From positions 121,742 through 185,741 of the forward strand of contig CALMIO010000009.1 in the NCBI GenBank assembly GCA_937864035.1: DNA of 64,000 nucleotides, in the 5' to 3' direction. Both the position numbers and the translations under genes were made by a program. Shown in pieces: positions 25,287 to 34,894 of the stretch. The notes under the pieces are model-generated. The model was not told the DNA's origin. It saw only the letters and a list, made by a program, of their open reading frames with translations, and did not search any database. Numbering within the stretch: position 1 is the stretch's first letter; every line of letters begins with the position of its first letter. Source of the DNA: an uncultured Pseudomonadota bacterium. Lineage in GTDB: Bacteria; Bdellovibrionota_C; UBA2361; CALMIO01.

Positions 25287-26453
25287 CTATTTTAAATCTT
25301 TTCGGTTAATTACACCGGTACGAACCTTTAATTTTTCACGTCTATTTAAAATGTATAATGATACTACAAGCTCTTGCAAGCTTGGCCGACCCTCCGGATT
25401 AGGATCTAGTGTTTTGCGAACGATATTTTTTAGCGTATCAGAGTAATTAGATCTTAATCGCAAGCTGAAATCTATCTTTAGTTTTTCCGTTCGGAGTTTT
25501 GTTAGCCAATCATCCGTATAGGAGCTATCTTTGCGATCAGGCAGATCTGGCAAGAGGTTAAGCCCCATCATAATAGCTATAGTCATACCGATCGCATAAA
25601 CTTCTGTCTTTTCGTTGGCGTCAAACCGTTCTTTAATCAGTTGTTCGGGCGCCATAAAATAAGGAGTGCCAGCAAATTGAAATCTTTTTTTAATATTCAT
25701 TATATTAAGATCTTCTGCCCCTCCAAAATCAACCAGATATAATCCGCGATCGGGGGTTGATTTTAATTCGGCTAAATCGAGCATAATGTTTTGCGGTTTG
25801 ATGTCGCGGTGTAAAACGCCGTTTTTTAAAAGAAGCAAACAACATCGAGAGAGCATCCAGCCAAGTCTTGCTATTACCCTTTCGGTTGGTTGTTTATTTT
25901 TATCTTTATAAAGAAACATAGCACCATCGAGATCAATGCCATTGATTGCTTCCATTAAGATATAGGGTAATCGTAGTTTTTCTTCGGGCGTTTTGGCATT
26001 TATTAGATTATGCCTATACGGCAGTGGCACGTATGGGTTTGGCCCGCCGCCCGGAACTGGTTTGTTAACTTTTTCTAAGATATCCCATTCATTGCGCCAA
26101 CGTTCGAAAAGTTTTTCGTTTTCTTGCTGATCGCTGGTTATTTTAAAAAACTTAATTGCCGCTATTTCCGGCTCATAAAGAGCGGAGCCGCAGTCCAAGC
26201 GGCGTGGTTTGAGGTTGGCGACTAGATAGACTTTGGCAAATTTGCCCTCTCCCAGAAGATCTTCAATCTGGAAGCGGCCGAGGATCTTTTGGTTTTGTTT
26301 AAAATCAAACTTGAGGTATTTTTTAGGATCAGGAAATTGTTTTAGCAGAAGCTCCGAGCCAACTAGGGTTGGCAATTGCGAGGTAGGCTCTGTTGCCCAA
26401 TCGTTTGGGCGGCGTTGAGGTTTGGAAGGTAGCATTGCTGTTGGCACTGACAA
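25287..26453 (-). CDS. Serine/threonine protein kinase
   Basis: A 388-residue cytoplasmic Hanks-type kinase with no membrane helix. The glycine loop is IEDLLGEGKFAKVYLVA, the ATP-binding lysine is in IAAIKFFKI near residue 101, and the catalytic loop is GVLHRDIKPQNIML near 215. The metal-binding motif is VDFGGAED and the activation-loop end is GTPYFMAPEQL. All catalytic residues are present, so it should be active. An insert of about 25 residues lies between the lysine and the C-helix. It shares the window with FHA domains and a second, giant kinase, which together suggest a phosphothreonine signalling network. Structured element copy 2 ends 84 bp upstream. Confidence 0.92.
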   Translation of the reverse strand: MSVPTAMLPSKPQRRPNDWATEPTSQLPTLVGSELLLKQFPDPKKYLKFDFKQNQKILGRFQIEDLLGEGKFAKVYLVANLKPRRLDCGSALYEPEIAAIKFFKITSDQQENEKLFERWRNEWDILEKVNKPVPGGGPNPYVPLPYRHNLINAKTPEEKLRLPYILMEAINGIDLDGAMFLYKDKNKQPTERVIARLGWMLSRCCLLLLKNGVLHRDIKPQNIMLDLAELKSTPDRGLYLVDFGGAEDLNIMNIKKRFQFAGTPYFMAPEQLIKERFDANEKTEVYAIGMTIAIMMGLNLLPDLPDRKDSSYTDDWLTKLRTEKLKIDFSLRLRSNYSDTLKNIVRKTLDPNPEGRPSLQELVVSLYILNRREKLKVRTGVINRKDLK

Positions 26454-26536
26454 TCAATAAAAGCCGTTAATAATAAAATAACTATGGTTAAGAGAGATAG
26501 AATGAGACGAAAGGTGAATTGAACAAAAAAAGAGAG

Positions 26537-27252
26537 GGTGTTACAAAAAAAACAAACCGTAAATAAAATCCTATAAAAAAAACTTAGATTGAGAGGTTTG
26601 AGTTGAGGTCCCTAGGGCGGCACATGGGGGAAGTTACAAAGTGGTTTGTAACTTTTGTGCTCAAGGCTTTAGATTTGCGGGGAGCAGATCTAAAACTTTA
26701 ACCCTAGGGACCCGGGGGAGAAGGGTTTGTTAAGAAGTGGTCCAACTGAAGGAGCCATGACCGTTTCTGAAATGTCCCTGTTTGCATTCGCGCCGCCTAA
26801 CCTCCTTCCGAAGGCGAGCTGCGGCGATTGCCGAGGAAGGATGTGGCTTCCGATAAGAGGGACGCTTGAAGCGGTTTGCTTTTTTGGGCATCAGTCTTTT
26901 CTCCTAAGCAACTCTAGTAACAAAGATCGTCAACGCACAACCTTGTGCGTTGAATCTATAACGATCTTTTACTTGGCTGCTTCGTTGTATCGTTTAAAAG
27001 TATTTACTTTGAAAAACAACACAACAAAGCAACCAAAAGAAGCTTTTTTAGAAAAACACTCACTTCTTAAAAAACTTAGCATAAAGCAAAAAATTGCATA
27101 ATTTTACTTTATGTTTTAGCTTTTTTCTTGTTATTTAGTTTCCCTCTAACACAAAACGTTTTTTAACAAACACTTCGCAATTGCTTTTAACGCAATTGCT
27201 TTAGCAATCTCTCTTCTACCCTAAAAAACCTTAATATTTTTGTAACACCTAA
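26537..27252 (-). ncRNA. Large structured transcribed element, copy 2 (about 0.72 kb)
   Basis: Homologue of the element at 21516-22562, transcribed on the minus strand. The ends are complementary: AGGTGTTACAAAAA at the 5' end (27237-27250) and GGTGTTACAAAAAA on the plus strand at 26537-26550. On the minus strand the end is followed by CTCTCTTTTTTT, like a terminator tract. Helices shared with copy 1 are 26974-26995 with 27013-27036 (mostly paired, with several G-U pairs), 26916-26930 with 26961-26973, and an inner hairpin at 26931-26952. A copy-specific multibranch domain is closed by GGTCCCTAGGG/CCCTAGGGACC (26607-26617, 26702-26712). It contains AGTTACAAA/TTTGTAACT and a 10-bp hairpin with a GGGGA loop (26669-26693). 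Confidence 0.65.
26730..26891 (-). CDS. Small basic ORF inside structured element copy 2 (53 residues)
   Basis: The ATG (26889-26891) follows AGGAG at 26901-26905 with exactly 9 nt between, as in copy 1. The product begins MPKKANRFKRPSYRKPHPSS and is very Arg/Lys-rich. It shows no resemblance to the copy 1 product. No known family was recognised. Conservation of the ribosome-binding site and ATG position between diverged copies argues that the ORF is translated. The GC-rich hairpins in the same stretch argue for structured RNA instead. Confidence 0.35.
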   Translation of the reverse strand: MPKKANRFKRPSYRKPHPSSAIAAARLRKEVRRRECKQGHFRNGHGSFSWTTS

Positions 27253-27258
27253 TATTTT

Positions 27259-27286
27259 AAGATACACTAAATTTACCCTGAGTCAA
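27259..27286 (-). promoter_or_regulatory. Sigma-70-type promoter of structured element copy 2
   Basis: On the minus strand TTGACT (27281-27286), a 16-bp spacer and TATCTT (27259-27264). The region from the upstream TTTTTTAAAAAACCC through AAATATTAGGTGTTACAAAA is nearly identical to the copy 1 promoter, whereas most of the sequence beyond it has diverged. Initiation is expected near 27252. Confidence 0.7.
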
Positions 27287-27429
27287 TAGGGTTTTTTAAA
27301 AAATCCCATCAAACGTCGCCCACAAATATTTGTGTAATAATTGAGAAAAATGGCTTGGTTTTTATAAGCAGTGAGGTTGTTGCGCTAGGCTAGGAGCTCA
27401 ATAGATAAGCTCGTAAAATAATCTAAAAA

Positions 27430-27582
27430 ATGGTAGAAATACCAAAAGAATTGAGGGTTACAAGGCAAATGACCAACAAGCTTCATACTCAAACCATAAA
27501 AAACTTAAGACAGCAGTGGGTATGTCTTAAAATAATTGGAGCTTGGCTAATGTTTATTTGTTTAAAAAATAGAAGAAGTTAA
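27430..27582 (+). CDS. Possible small ORF in the gap before the sigma factor gene
   Basis: A 50-codon ORF in an otherwise gene-free stretch (27290-27740), beginning MVEIPKELRVTRQM. The segment WVCLKIIGAWL faintly recalls the I-x-L-x-G-x-WL core of SymE-type toxins, but the rest of that fold is missing, so it may be a remnant or chance. There is no clear Shine-Dalgarno sequence. The remainder of the gap holds AT-rich sequence with nothing else identified. Confidence 0.25.
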   Translation: MVEIPKELRVTRQMTNKLHTQTIKNLRQQWVCLKIIGAWLMFICLKNRRS

Positions 27583-27734
27583 TAAGATAAAGCTGGCCTT
27601 TAAGGGCGAATATCAATCTCAAGTGAGCCACAGACATTATTTAAAGAGCATCATTATTTTAAACCGGAAAATTGTTTAAATTTTTTTTTATGTTAAACTT
27701 TGAAATTGTTTAGATATAAAAAGATCGCTGCTGA

Positions 27735-28694
<960 letters not shown>

Positions 28695-28717
28695 GGTCTT
28701 ATTGCAAAAAAAATCTG

Positions 28718-28951
28718 TTATTTTTTTCTGTTGCTAGCTTTCGGAGCGAAAAAGTCAGCCGGAATTTTTGCTCCTATTAAACTTTCCACTGAAGAGCGAT
28801 GAATTCTAAAATCAGATCCTATTTTAAAACCCTTAATTGAGCCGAGAGCTATCAGATCATATACCTTGGCGCGCCTGATTCTCAGTATATCGGCGCACTC
28901 TTTTACGTTAAGCAGGTAAATTCTATCTGAATCTGCTGGAGTATAACTCAT
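28718..28951 (-). CDS. Excisionase-type helix-turn-helix protein
   Basis: A 77-residue protein with a MerR/excisionase-like winged helix (HTH_17): YLLNVKECADILRIRRAKVY, then DLIALGSIKGFKIGSDFRIH. Such proteins bind DNA as small regulators or recombination directionality factors; no recombinase is nearby. It is a paralogue of the adjacent upstream gene (28973-29341), sharing the CADILRIRR-type helix and the ending IPADFFA/IPDNFFA. The stop is 24 bp from that of the sigma factor gene (convergent). Confidence 0.82.
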   Translation of the reverse strand: MSYTPADSDRIYLLNVKECADILRIRRAKVYDLIALGSIKGFKIGSDFRIHRSSVESLIGAKIPADFFAPKASNRKK

Positions 28952-28972
28952 AAGTAAAACTACTCTCGTTTT

Positions 28973-29341
28973 TTAGCTAGCTCTCACGGAACCAACAGAG
29001 ATCGGAACTTTTCGGCTTATGGAGCTATTTATATGCTCAGAATCAAGCTTAATAACCTTACCGCAATCACAATATAATTGAGTTTTTAATAATACCTTAT
29101 CAAGCGCTAGTCGATGTCTATGGGAAGGTCTATCGGCAAAAAAATTATCTGGTATAGGCATGCCTATCAGTTTCTCAAGAGAGGCACGTTGCACACGATA
29201 ATCATAACCAATCTTTACTCCTTGGAGAATTTTAGATTTTATTAGTTGATAAATTTTAGTTCTTCTGATTCTTAAGATTTCAGCGCATTCGTTGACGCTC
29301 AGTAAATAGATAGAGTTATTCAATAGTTTAGTTTTCTCCAT
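28973..29341 (-). CDS. Excisionase-type helix-turn-helix protein with C-terminal extension
   Basis: A 122-residue paralogue of the neighbouring 77-residue protein. The DNA-binding part is YLLSVNECAEILRIRRTKIY, then QLIKSKILQGVKIGYDYRVQ. It adds about 45 C-terminal residues including LYCDCGKVIKLDSEH, with only two cysteines, so a full zinc site is not evident. The two genes are 21 bp apart on the same strand and probably arose by tandem duplication. Upstream there are about 175 bp of non-coding sequence. Confidence 0.8.
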   Translation of the reverse strand: MEKTKLLNNSIYLLSVNECAEILRIRRTKIYQLIKSKILQGVKIGYDYRVQRASLEKLIGMPIPDNFFADRPSHRHRLALDKVLLKTQLYCDCGKVIKLDSEHINSSISRKVPISVGSVRAS

Positions 29342-29518
29342 AATTTTCGATTATAAAACTAAAAACTGTCTAAAGAATAAAAAAGTTGCAAGGTTGCAAT
29401 CTGCCAGATATATACAACGGTTTTGATTCTTACTCAAGGTTTAACTGAATTAAACTTGGAAAATTTTGAAATTAAAGATTATTTTAAATGGCTTTTGTCA
29501 AAAAGATCCCCATCTTTA

Positions 29519-30388
29519 TTAGCAACGGTAAGAAACTGCTGAGGTATTAAAAAGATAATCAGAAATAGTTTTTAGCGGCTTAAAACATCGGTTCAAGGTA
29601 GATAAGGCGCCCTCCACTATATTTTTTATATAACTACCATAATAATCTTTTAGAGAGGATTTAATAAAACTTTCTTTAATAACTATTTTGTTTGTAGTTG
29701 CTATGGCGCTATCAGAAATATCTTCTCTAGCTTGTAAATTAGCCTTATTGCTAGGTTCAGGTTGAGTAATTAACAGATGATTAAAATCTGTTTTAATTTT
29801 TTGAGCGACTAGCTCTCTTAAATACCAGAGTTTCTTGACCCCAAGGGGCATATTAACGTCGCCAAAATAGGAACTTTGCGGAGATTGGTAGCTGGAAAAT
29901 TTCTTAATCAGATATTTTGAAAGAGCTGACAAGTTTTTATCTTGCTGGCTTGGGGAGAGTATAATTTTTCGCCTAGCAAACTGCTTGCCATAGGCGCTAC
30001 GTTCGAAATTCTCAAAGCCTCCATTCATACACCGCTCAAGCAGAGCGTCCAATTGTCCAAGAAGCTCATCGAGCGAGCTATAACGCAATTTATAAATCAA
30101 CTCTTGCTTAGGGTGTTTAGGGGGATCTCCACCTAATCTTACCTTGCTGATGTTTTTTTGTCTGCTGACTGTTGCAAACCTAGTTTCTCTGCTTGCTGTT
30201 GAGGGTAGTGCCGGAGGTAATTTAATCGGTTGATCTTTGCCGAGCAAAAAATTGGAGGCATTAATTGACTGGCTTTGGGCTTTTTTTATAGGTTCGTTTC
30301 TATTGCCAGAGATCTGTCGCGGATGTTTTGCGAGATCTTGAGCTTGCCATCTTTTACTTACAACATCAATTAGTCCGGTAAACAACAT
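29519..30388 (-). CDS. Hypothetical protein, unrecognised family
   Basis: A 289-residue protein I do not recognise. The first 115 residues are polar and probably disordered (rich in Ser, Gln, Lys, Pro). The middle and C-terminal parts are helical, with LRYSSLDELLGQLDALLERC and KKLWYLRELVAQKIKTDFNH. There is no signal peptide or membrane helix. It begins with an ATG at 30386-30388, about 110 bp from repeat copy B. A secreted effector of the type III system is conceivable from the disordered N-terminus, but nothing in the sequence proves it. Confidence 0.55.
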   Translation of the reverse strand: MLFTGLIDVVSKRWQAQDLAKHPRQISGNRNEPIKKAQSQSINASNFLLGKDQPIKLPPALPSTASRETRFATVSRQKNISKVRLGGDPPKHPKQELIYKLRYSSLDELLGQLDALLERCMNGGFENFERSAYGKQFARRKIILSPSQQDKNLSALSKYLIKKFSSYQSPQSSYFGDVNMPLGVKKLWYLRELVAQKIKTDFNHLLITQPEPSNKANLQAREDISDSAIATTNKIVIKESFIKSSLKDYYGSYIKNIVEGALSTLNRCFKPLKTISDYLFNTSAVSYRC

Positions 30389-30499
30389 ATAGTTTTTTTA
30401 AAAAATATATTAAAAAAGATCTGTCGGGCCTAAAAAAGATCTCTGCCCTAACTTAAATCGAACTCTTTTGAAATTTGTTGCTAAAGAAAATTTAAAAAT

Positions 30500-30609
30500 T
30501 AGCGCCACCCTGTTTTTAAACAGGTCTGGTCAGATGAAGTTGAATAAAATAAAGACGAGACTCGCTGAAAAGATCGGCTTTTTCCCACAAACAAAAGAGG
30601 GTGGCACCA
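30500..30609. repeat. MITE-like inverted-terminal-repeat element, copy B
   Basis: A 110-bp element with ends TAGCGCCACCCTGTTTTTAA (left) and TTGGTGCCACCCTCTTTTG (right, reverse strand), matching copies A and C. The interior differs from theirs. It sits in the gap before the 3' end of the lytic transglycosylase gene, whose stop is 21 bp from the right end. There is no ORF. Confidence 0.75.
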
Positions 30610-30629
30610 ATATTTTTCCAATATTTTTT

Positions 30630-31349
30630 TTAAGAGCCTCTTTGATTAAGCTGGCGCAGGCGATACCTAGAGTGAAGATCAATGACCCTTTGGACGTACT
30701 GCTGAGTCTCCGCAAATGGCGGAATACCACCATATTTAACAACATTCCCCTCGCCCGCGTTATAAGCAGCAAGCGCAAGCTTTAAATTGCCACGAAACCT
30801 CTCCAAAAGAGTAGATAAATATTTTGCCCCACCATAAATGTTATCACGCGGAAAATAAGAGTTTTTAACGCCTAGTTCGCGAGCCGTTCCCGGCATAAGC
30901 TGCATCAAGCCACGCGCTCCTTTAGGCGATATGGCGGCTGGATTAAAAGCAGATTCCGCGTGTATCACCGCCCTAAGCAAATTCGGATCGAGATCATTTT
31001 GCCAAGCCGCTTCAAAAATATGCTCTTTATAAAGCTCTGGATAAAGTTTTTTACTAACTCTTCTAGCCCCATTCAAAGAAAAAGATGCTCTGGCTTGTTG
31101 ATAATTGCCAATTTTAAAAGAGGAAAAAGGAGCACTTTTGGCGGTAAAAACCTCGACCTTAACACCATCCGGCGGTTTGCGCGAAGTAAACTTTAAAGAA
31201 CCATCTCGCTCTTTAATCACATATATCGGAGTCGCCGATAATGAAAATGGATAAGCTATAAAAACTATTAACGCGCAGGATATCGATAAAGATAATCTTA
31301 ACATTTTATTAAAAGGCAAAAGGACCATTTTCAATAACCATTTTATCAT
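30630..31349 (-). CDS. Lytic transglycosylase (SLT domain)
   Basis: A 239-residue periplasmic murein lytic transglycosylase. The N-terminal signal region (LSLSISCALIVFIAYPFSLS) is followed by a short pre-domain (VIKERDGSLKFTSRKPPDGV). The SLT domain has the catalytic Glu in VIHAESAFNPAAISPKGARG, then LMQLMPGTARELGV and LALAAYNAGEGNVVKYGGIP. It cleaves the MurNAc-GlcNAc bond, forming 1,6-anhydroMurNAc. Enzymes of this type are often needed to open peptidoglycan for secretion systems, so a link with the type III genes is possible but not shown by position. Confidence 0.93.
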   Translation of the reverse strand: MIKWLLKMVLLPFNKMLRLSLSISCALIVFIAYPFSLSATPIYVIKERDGSLKFTSRKPPDGVKVEVFTAKSAPFSSFKIGNYQQARASFSLNGARRVSKKLYPELYKEHIFEAAWQNDLDPNLLRAVIHAESAFNPAAISPKGARGLMQLMPGTARELGVKNSYFPRDNIYGGAKYLSTLLERFRGNLKLALAAYNAGEGNVVKYGGIPPFAETQQYVQRVIDLHSRYRLRQLNQRGS

Positions 31350-31541
31350 ATATCTAGAAAACGAGCTCTAATAAATACAACTAGCTTAACAGTTTTATTC
31401 TTAGAAAAAGCCTAAAAAACAACAACTTAACAAAAAAACAGAGATTGCTATCTTAAGTTTAGATTTATCAAACATTTTTTTAGATTCAAATAGCAACAGG
31501 TCAAGAAAGCAGTAATTCGGTTTAATTAGACTTCTCCTGCC

Positions 31542-33308
31542 TTACTCCCCTATTCTAATCACCTTATCAGCCACTCGACTTATAAACTGCTCGCTATGAG
31601 AGACAACGATCACTGCCGATCCGCTCATTTTAAGTTCGCTAATTATATCACCCAAAATTTCCGAATTAGCTCGATCGAGCGCCGAAGTTGGCTCGTCAAA
31701 AAGATACAATTTAGCATCCTTCAATAAAGCTCTAGCCATGGCCACCCTCTGCCTCTCGCCCAAACTAAGCTTAGAGCCGCCTTCTCCAACTTCACCATCT
31801 AAACCACCATCAAAGTTTTTCAAAAAATCAATTAAGCGCAAACGCGACAAGGCTGCCAACATCTGATTATCGTTAGCTCGGGGATCACCAAATTTTAAAT
31901 TATCACGAAGAGTTCCCGAAAATAATTTTGGTTCTTGGGGAAGATATGAGATTGAACATCTTAGCCGAACATCAAATTCTCTTGAACAGCTTTTGCCGTC
32001 GCCATAGAGAATCGCTCCACTTGTCGGGCGGTAGAAACCAAGTATCAATCCTAAAATAGTGCTTTTGCCGATCCCAGATCTACCAACTAAAGCCAAAACC
32101 TCGCCAGCGGAAAGCTTAAAACTTAAATTTTTTAAGATCAACTTATCACTTGCCAAATCAGCCAGCTTTTCTTTTTGAGAATCAATCGGAAAAGAGTGCG
32201 AGTAAGCAAAAAAGACATTCTTAAATTCAATGCCTCCATCAAAAGTCGTAATCTCTCTCCCTGTCATTTGTTGAAGATCCGATTTAAAATCACCGCTTAC
32301 AGAGGTAAATTTTTCAAGTTCTGTTTTTTCTGAATCTAAAAAAGCTTTTACTCGCTCAAGGCTGGCAAAAACTTGAGCCATATCAGCCGCGCCGTTTGCC
32401 GCCAAAACAAGTGAAACCCCAACTATGCCTCCATAGAGCAAAAAGCCAGCTAAATCAGCCGAGCTAACGTCACCCTGAGCCACCTTCAAAACGCCGTAAA
32501 CAACCACTAACGCTAGAAAAGAATTAAAGACAAAACCAACAAAAGCTTGGGTAAAAGCGCTCAAACGATACCTGCTGGCGCCCAGCGCGCGAGCTTTAAG
32601 GTTTTTTAACTTAAAATTATCAGCTACGTAATTTTCACGAACAAACGCCTTAATAACTGTGATATTATTAAAACTCTCGGTGGCGATTTGCGCTAATTTA
32701 GAGATCATCTGCTGATATTTAAACGAATAAGCTTTCAGTTTCCGCCCAAATATCATAAATAAAGTAGCAATAGGCGGAATAGCAACTAGCAGAGTAATTG
32801 TTAACTTAGATGACATCACAAACATCATCACCACTCCACCAACAACTTGCAGAGCGTAACGCGCAATCAAATTGAGCTTAGCGGCGATCCCGTCTTGAAC
32901 AATAGCCAAATCACTGGAAATTAAAGTTGCCAATTCAGAGGAGGTGTGTTTACTAAAAAAAAGCGATGATTTTTGCAGGCTACTTTCAATTAACGCGACT
33001 CTTAGATTGGAGACAATTGCGTTACCAAGTTCGTAAAAATTATATGCCCTAAGGTAAAAAAACACGGCTTGCGCCGCGAATATCCCTATTATTATCGCCA
33101 GCATCACCGTAGGCCTTTCTATCCAACCTGCCAGATCGCTTAAGAAAAAAGAGACCAAATAGGGAATTAAAAGATTGATCGCGCCAGCAAGGATTAAGGC
33201 AATTAAGGCATAAATTAATCTCAGCCTAAAGCCTAAGATTTCAGCCAAAATAAATCTTAAAGAAGATTGGCGCATAAAAATCAAAAAGATATTTTTAACA
33301 AAAATCAC
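31542..33308 (-). CDS. ABC exporter, MsbA-like half transporter
   Basis: A 588-residue fused membrane/ATPase protein. Six membrane helices occupy about residues 20-320 (IYALIALILAGAINLLIPYL is the first). The ATPase has Walker A GRSGIGKSTILGL, the Q-loop SYLPQEPKLFSG, the signature KLSLGERQRVAMARALL, Walker B LYLFDEPTSALD and the switch His in VVSHSEQF. It is of the lipid A/multidrug exporter type and could flip LPS precursors, but the substrate is not readable. The start at 33306-33308 is GTG; the ATG 11 codons later is an alternative. Confidence 0.9.
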   Translation of the reverse strand: MIFVKNIFLIFMRQSSLRFILAEILGFRLRLIYALIALILAGAINLLIPYLVSFFLSDLAGWIERPTVMLAIIIGIFAAQAVFFYLRAYNFYELGNAIVSNLRVALIESSLQKSSLFFSKHTSSELATLISSDLAIVQDGIAAKLNLIARYALQVVGGVVMMFVMSSKLTITLLVAIPPIATLFMIFGRKLKAYSFKYQQMISKLAQIATESFNNITVIKAFVRENYVADNFKLKNLKARALGASRYRLSAFTQAFVGFVFNSFLALVVVYGVLKVAQGDVSSADLAGFLLYGGIVGVSLVLAANGAADMAQVFASLERVKAFLDSEKTELEKFTSVSGDFKSDLQQMTGREITTFDGGIEFKNVFFAYSHSFPIDSQKEKLADLASDKLILKNLSFKLSAGEVLALVGRSGIGKSTILGLILGFYRPTSGAILYGDGKSCSREFDVRLRCSISYLPQEPKLFSGTLRDNLKFGDPRANDNQMLAALSRLRLIDFLKNFDGGLDGEVGEGGSKLSLGERQRVAMARALLKDAKLYLFDEPTSALDRANSEILGDIISELKMSGSAVIVVSHSEQFISRVADKVIRIGE

Positions 33309-33399
33309 CGCCGGCGATCGCTACTGAATGGCTAGCTCGACTTGTAGAATAAATTAGGCGAGAATAATATCAAATATAAGGTTAAAAAATCCATTATAG

Positions 33400-34449
33400 A
33401 TGTTAAAAAATAGCGAAAGCGAGATAAACATTATTTCGTTAGCGCTCTCGGCGGCGCTCCATCTGCTTTTGCTGTTTACTTTTAGCTCCACAAGATTTAA
33501 ACCAAATACCCCCGCAAACATTATTTTTAATGTTGGTTTTATTGAAGAACCTGCCGCTCCCAACCTCAGAGAGCAGATTGTTTCGGAACCTGATACTAAA
33601 CAGCAAGAAGCCTTAAACAAGGATGCTAAGCTGTTGACGGATAAAAATTATGTCACCGAACGAGAACAAATTAGACGTGGCCTTGATCAGGGAATTCAAG
33701 CGAAAGCTCAAGGCAATGCCACACTAAAAGAGCATAACTACTCAGAACAAAAGGAAAAATTAACCAAAGCAAAAAATGATCAAAATAACCGAAATAAACA
33801 AAGAGGGGAAACAACGGAAAATAACGAACAAAATTCAAATCAAATTAAAAAACTAACCCTTGATCAACAGGCGGTTGAAAAAGTGATCTCTAGCGCAGTG
33901 GCGGCACGCGCCTCCAGTATTTCAAACAATTCACTTGAATCATATCAAGCCTTTAGCAGGGCTAGTGGTAGCGGTGCAGCTTTTTTAGGAAGCGGCTCAT
34001 CTTTAGGCGCTCCCGATTATCTGCCAAATTTACCGGATGGAGACATCACACTACTTAACGCCAAAGCTTCGCAATTTGCTGTTTTCGTCAGAAGGGTAGC
34101 AACTCAAGTTTTTGGCGCTCTTAGACAAACAGGTTGGGAGACTTTAAGCGCCGCCGAAATCAGTAGAATTGGCGGCTTTACCACCATTAGCGCGACCTTA
34201 AACTTAAAAGGGGAATTGATCTCGCTATCTCTTGAGTCTGGATCGGGCAGTATAAAATTTGATCAGGCGGTACTGTTGGCGGCAAAACAAGGAGCGCGCG
34301 ATCAAAATCCGCCGGCGGCCGCCGCCAGAGGAGATGGCAAAATAACCTTTATTTTTAAAGCGCGAACTTGGTCCCGTTTCGGTTACGACGCTAGATCAAG
34401 ATTTCCAACCGAAAGAAGGTGGCTTCTGCTGGCAACCGGTCTTGAATAA
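33400..34449 (+). CDS. TonB/TolA-like envelope protein
   Basis: A 349-residue protein with one N-terminal membrane helix (IISLALSAALHLLLLFTF), followed by a long charged Gln/Lys/Asn/Glu-rich linker (about residues 60-160) that could span the periplasm. It ends with a TonB-like C-terminal domain (GFTTISATLNLKGELISLSL, then SGSGSIKFDQAVLLAAKQGA). The last residues (PTERRWLLLATGLE) extend beyond the usual end. No ExbB/ExbD genes lie alongside. It would couple inner-membrane energy to outer-membrane transport. It is divergent from the ABC exporter gene with about 90 bp between starts. Confidence 0.78.
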   Translation: MLKNSESEINIISLALSAALHLLLLFTFSSTRFKPNTPANIIFNVGFIEEPAAPNLREQIVSEPDTKQQEALNKDAKLLTDKNYVTEREQIRRGLDQGIQAKAQGNATLKEHNYSEQKEKLTKAKNDQNNRNKQRGETTENNEQNSNQIKKLTLDQQAVEKVISSAVAARASSISNNSLESYQAFSRASGSGAAFLGSGSSLGAPDYLPNLPDGDITLLNAKASQFAVFVRRVATQVFGALRQTGWETLSAAEISRIGGFTTISATLNLKGELISLSLESGSGSIKFDQAVLLAAKQGARDQNPPAAAARGDGKITFIFKARTWSRFGYDARSRFPTERRWLLLATGLE

Positions 34450-34663
34450 AATAACAAATCATCTCTCAATATTTTATTTTTTTTATCTCTTTACAGCAAA
34501 GCTCTCAAAATAGAGCTTCAATTTTTATAGAATAATCATTCTGCTTAAAAACCCCTTTTAATACGCTCTAAAAAAGAAGCTACCGATTTTGCTGGTGGCC
34601 TGTCCGATTTCCAATTAATCTAAAATATGTGTCTTTATTATTTTTTTTTGGAGGAAATGGGCT

Positions 34664-34894
34664 ATGACTGATAGTGATTTCGCGAATCTAAAGCTTGAAG
34701 AACTTGCCAAACAAGACAAAAACATTAAACGTTTATTTGAAATCCACCGTAAATTAGATCGCGAAATTAACGAACTGACCAGAAAAAAATTTCTGACTAG
34801 AGATGAGGAACAAAAAGCAAAAATTTTAAAATTTAAAAAACTTGAAAACAAAGATAAACTAGCAACTGCACTAAAAACCGCGGTTAACGATTAA
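34664..34894 (+). CDS. YdcH/DUF465-family small protein
   Basis: A 76-residue alpha-helical hairpin protein: LFEIHRKLDREINELTRKKF, followed by a short turn and AKILKFKKLENKDKLATAL, which matches the DUF465/YdcH pattern of HxxLDxxI and KKxxLxxKDxL. A good ribosome-binding site (GGAGGAAATGGGCT before ATG) supports the start. Function in the family is unknown; members are soluble and widespread in Proteobacteria. Confidence 0.8.
   Translation: MTDSDFANLKLEELAKQDKNIKRLFEIHRKLDREINELTRKKFLTRDEEQKAKILKFKKLENKDKLATALKTAVND

Noticed and set aside
26727..27101. A plus-strand ORF of 124 codons across structured element copy 2
   Set aside because: It runs across conserved hairpins and an A/T-rich leader, lacks a ribosome-binding site and has no counterpart in copy 1. 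The conserved signals are all on the minus strand.
21516..27252. The two elements as ends of one composite transposon
   Set aside because: They are in the same orientation, differ internally, contain no transposase, and the genes between them are ordinary (yihY, rpmE). Each copy is bounded by its own terminal complement.
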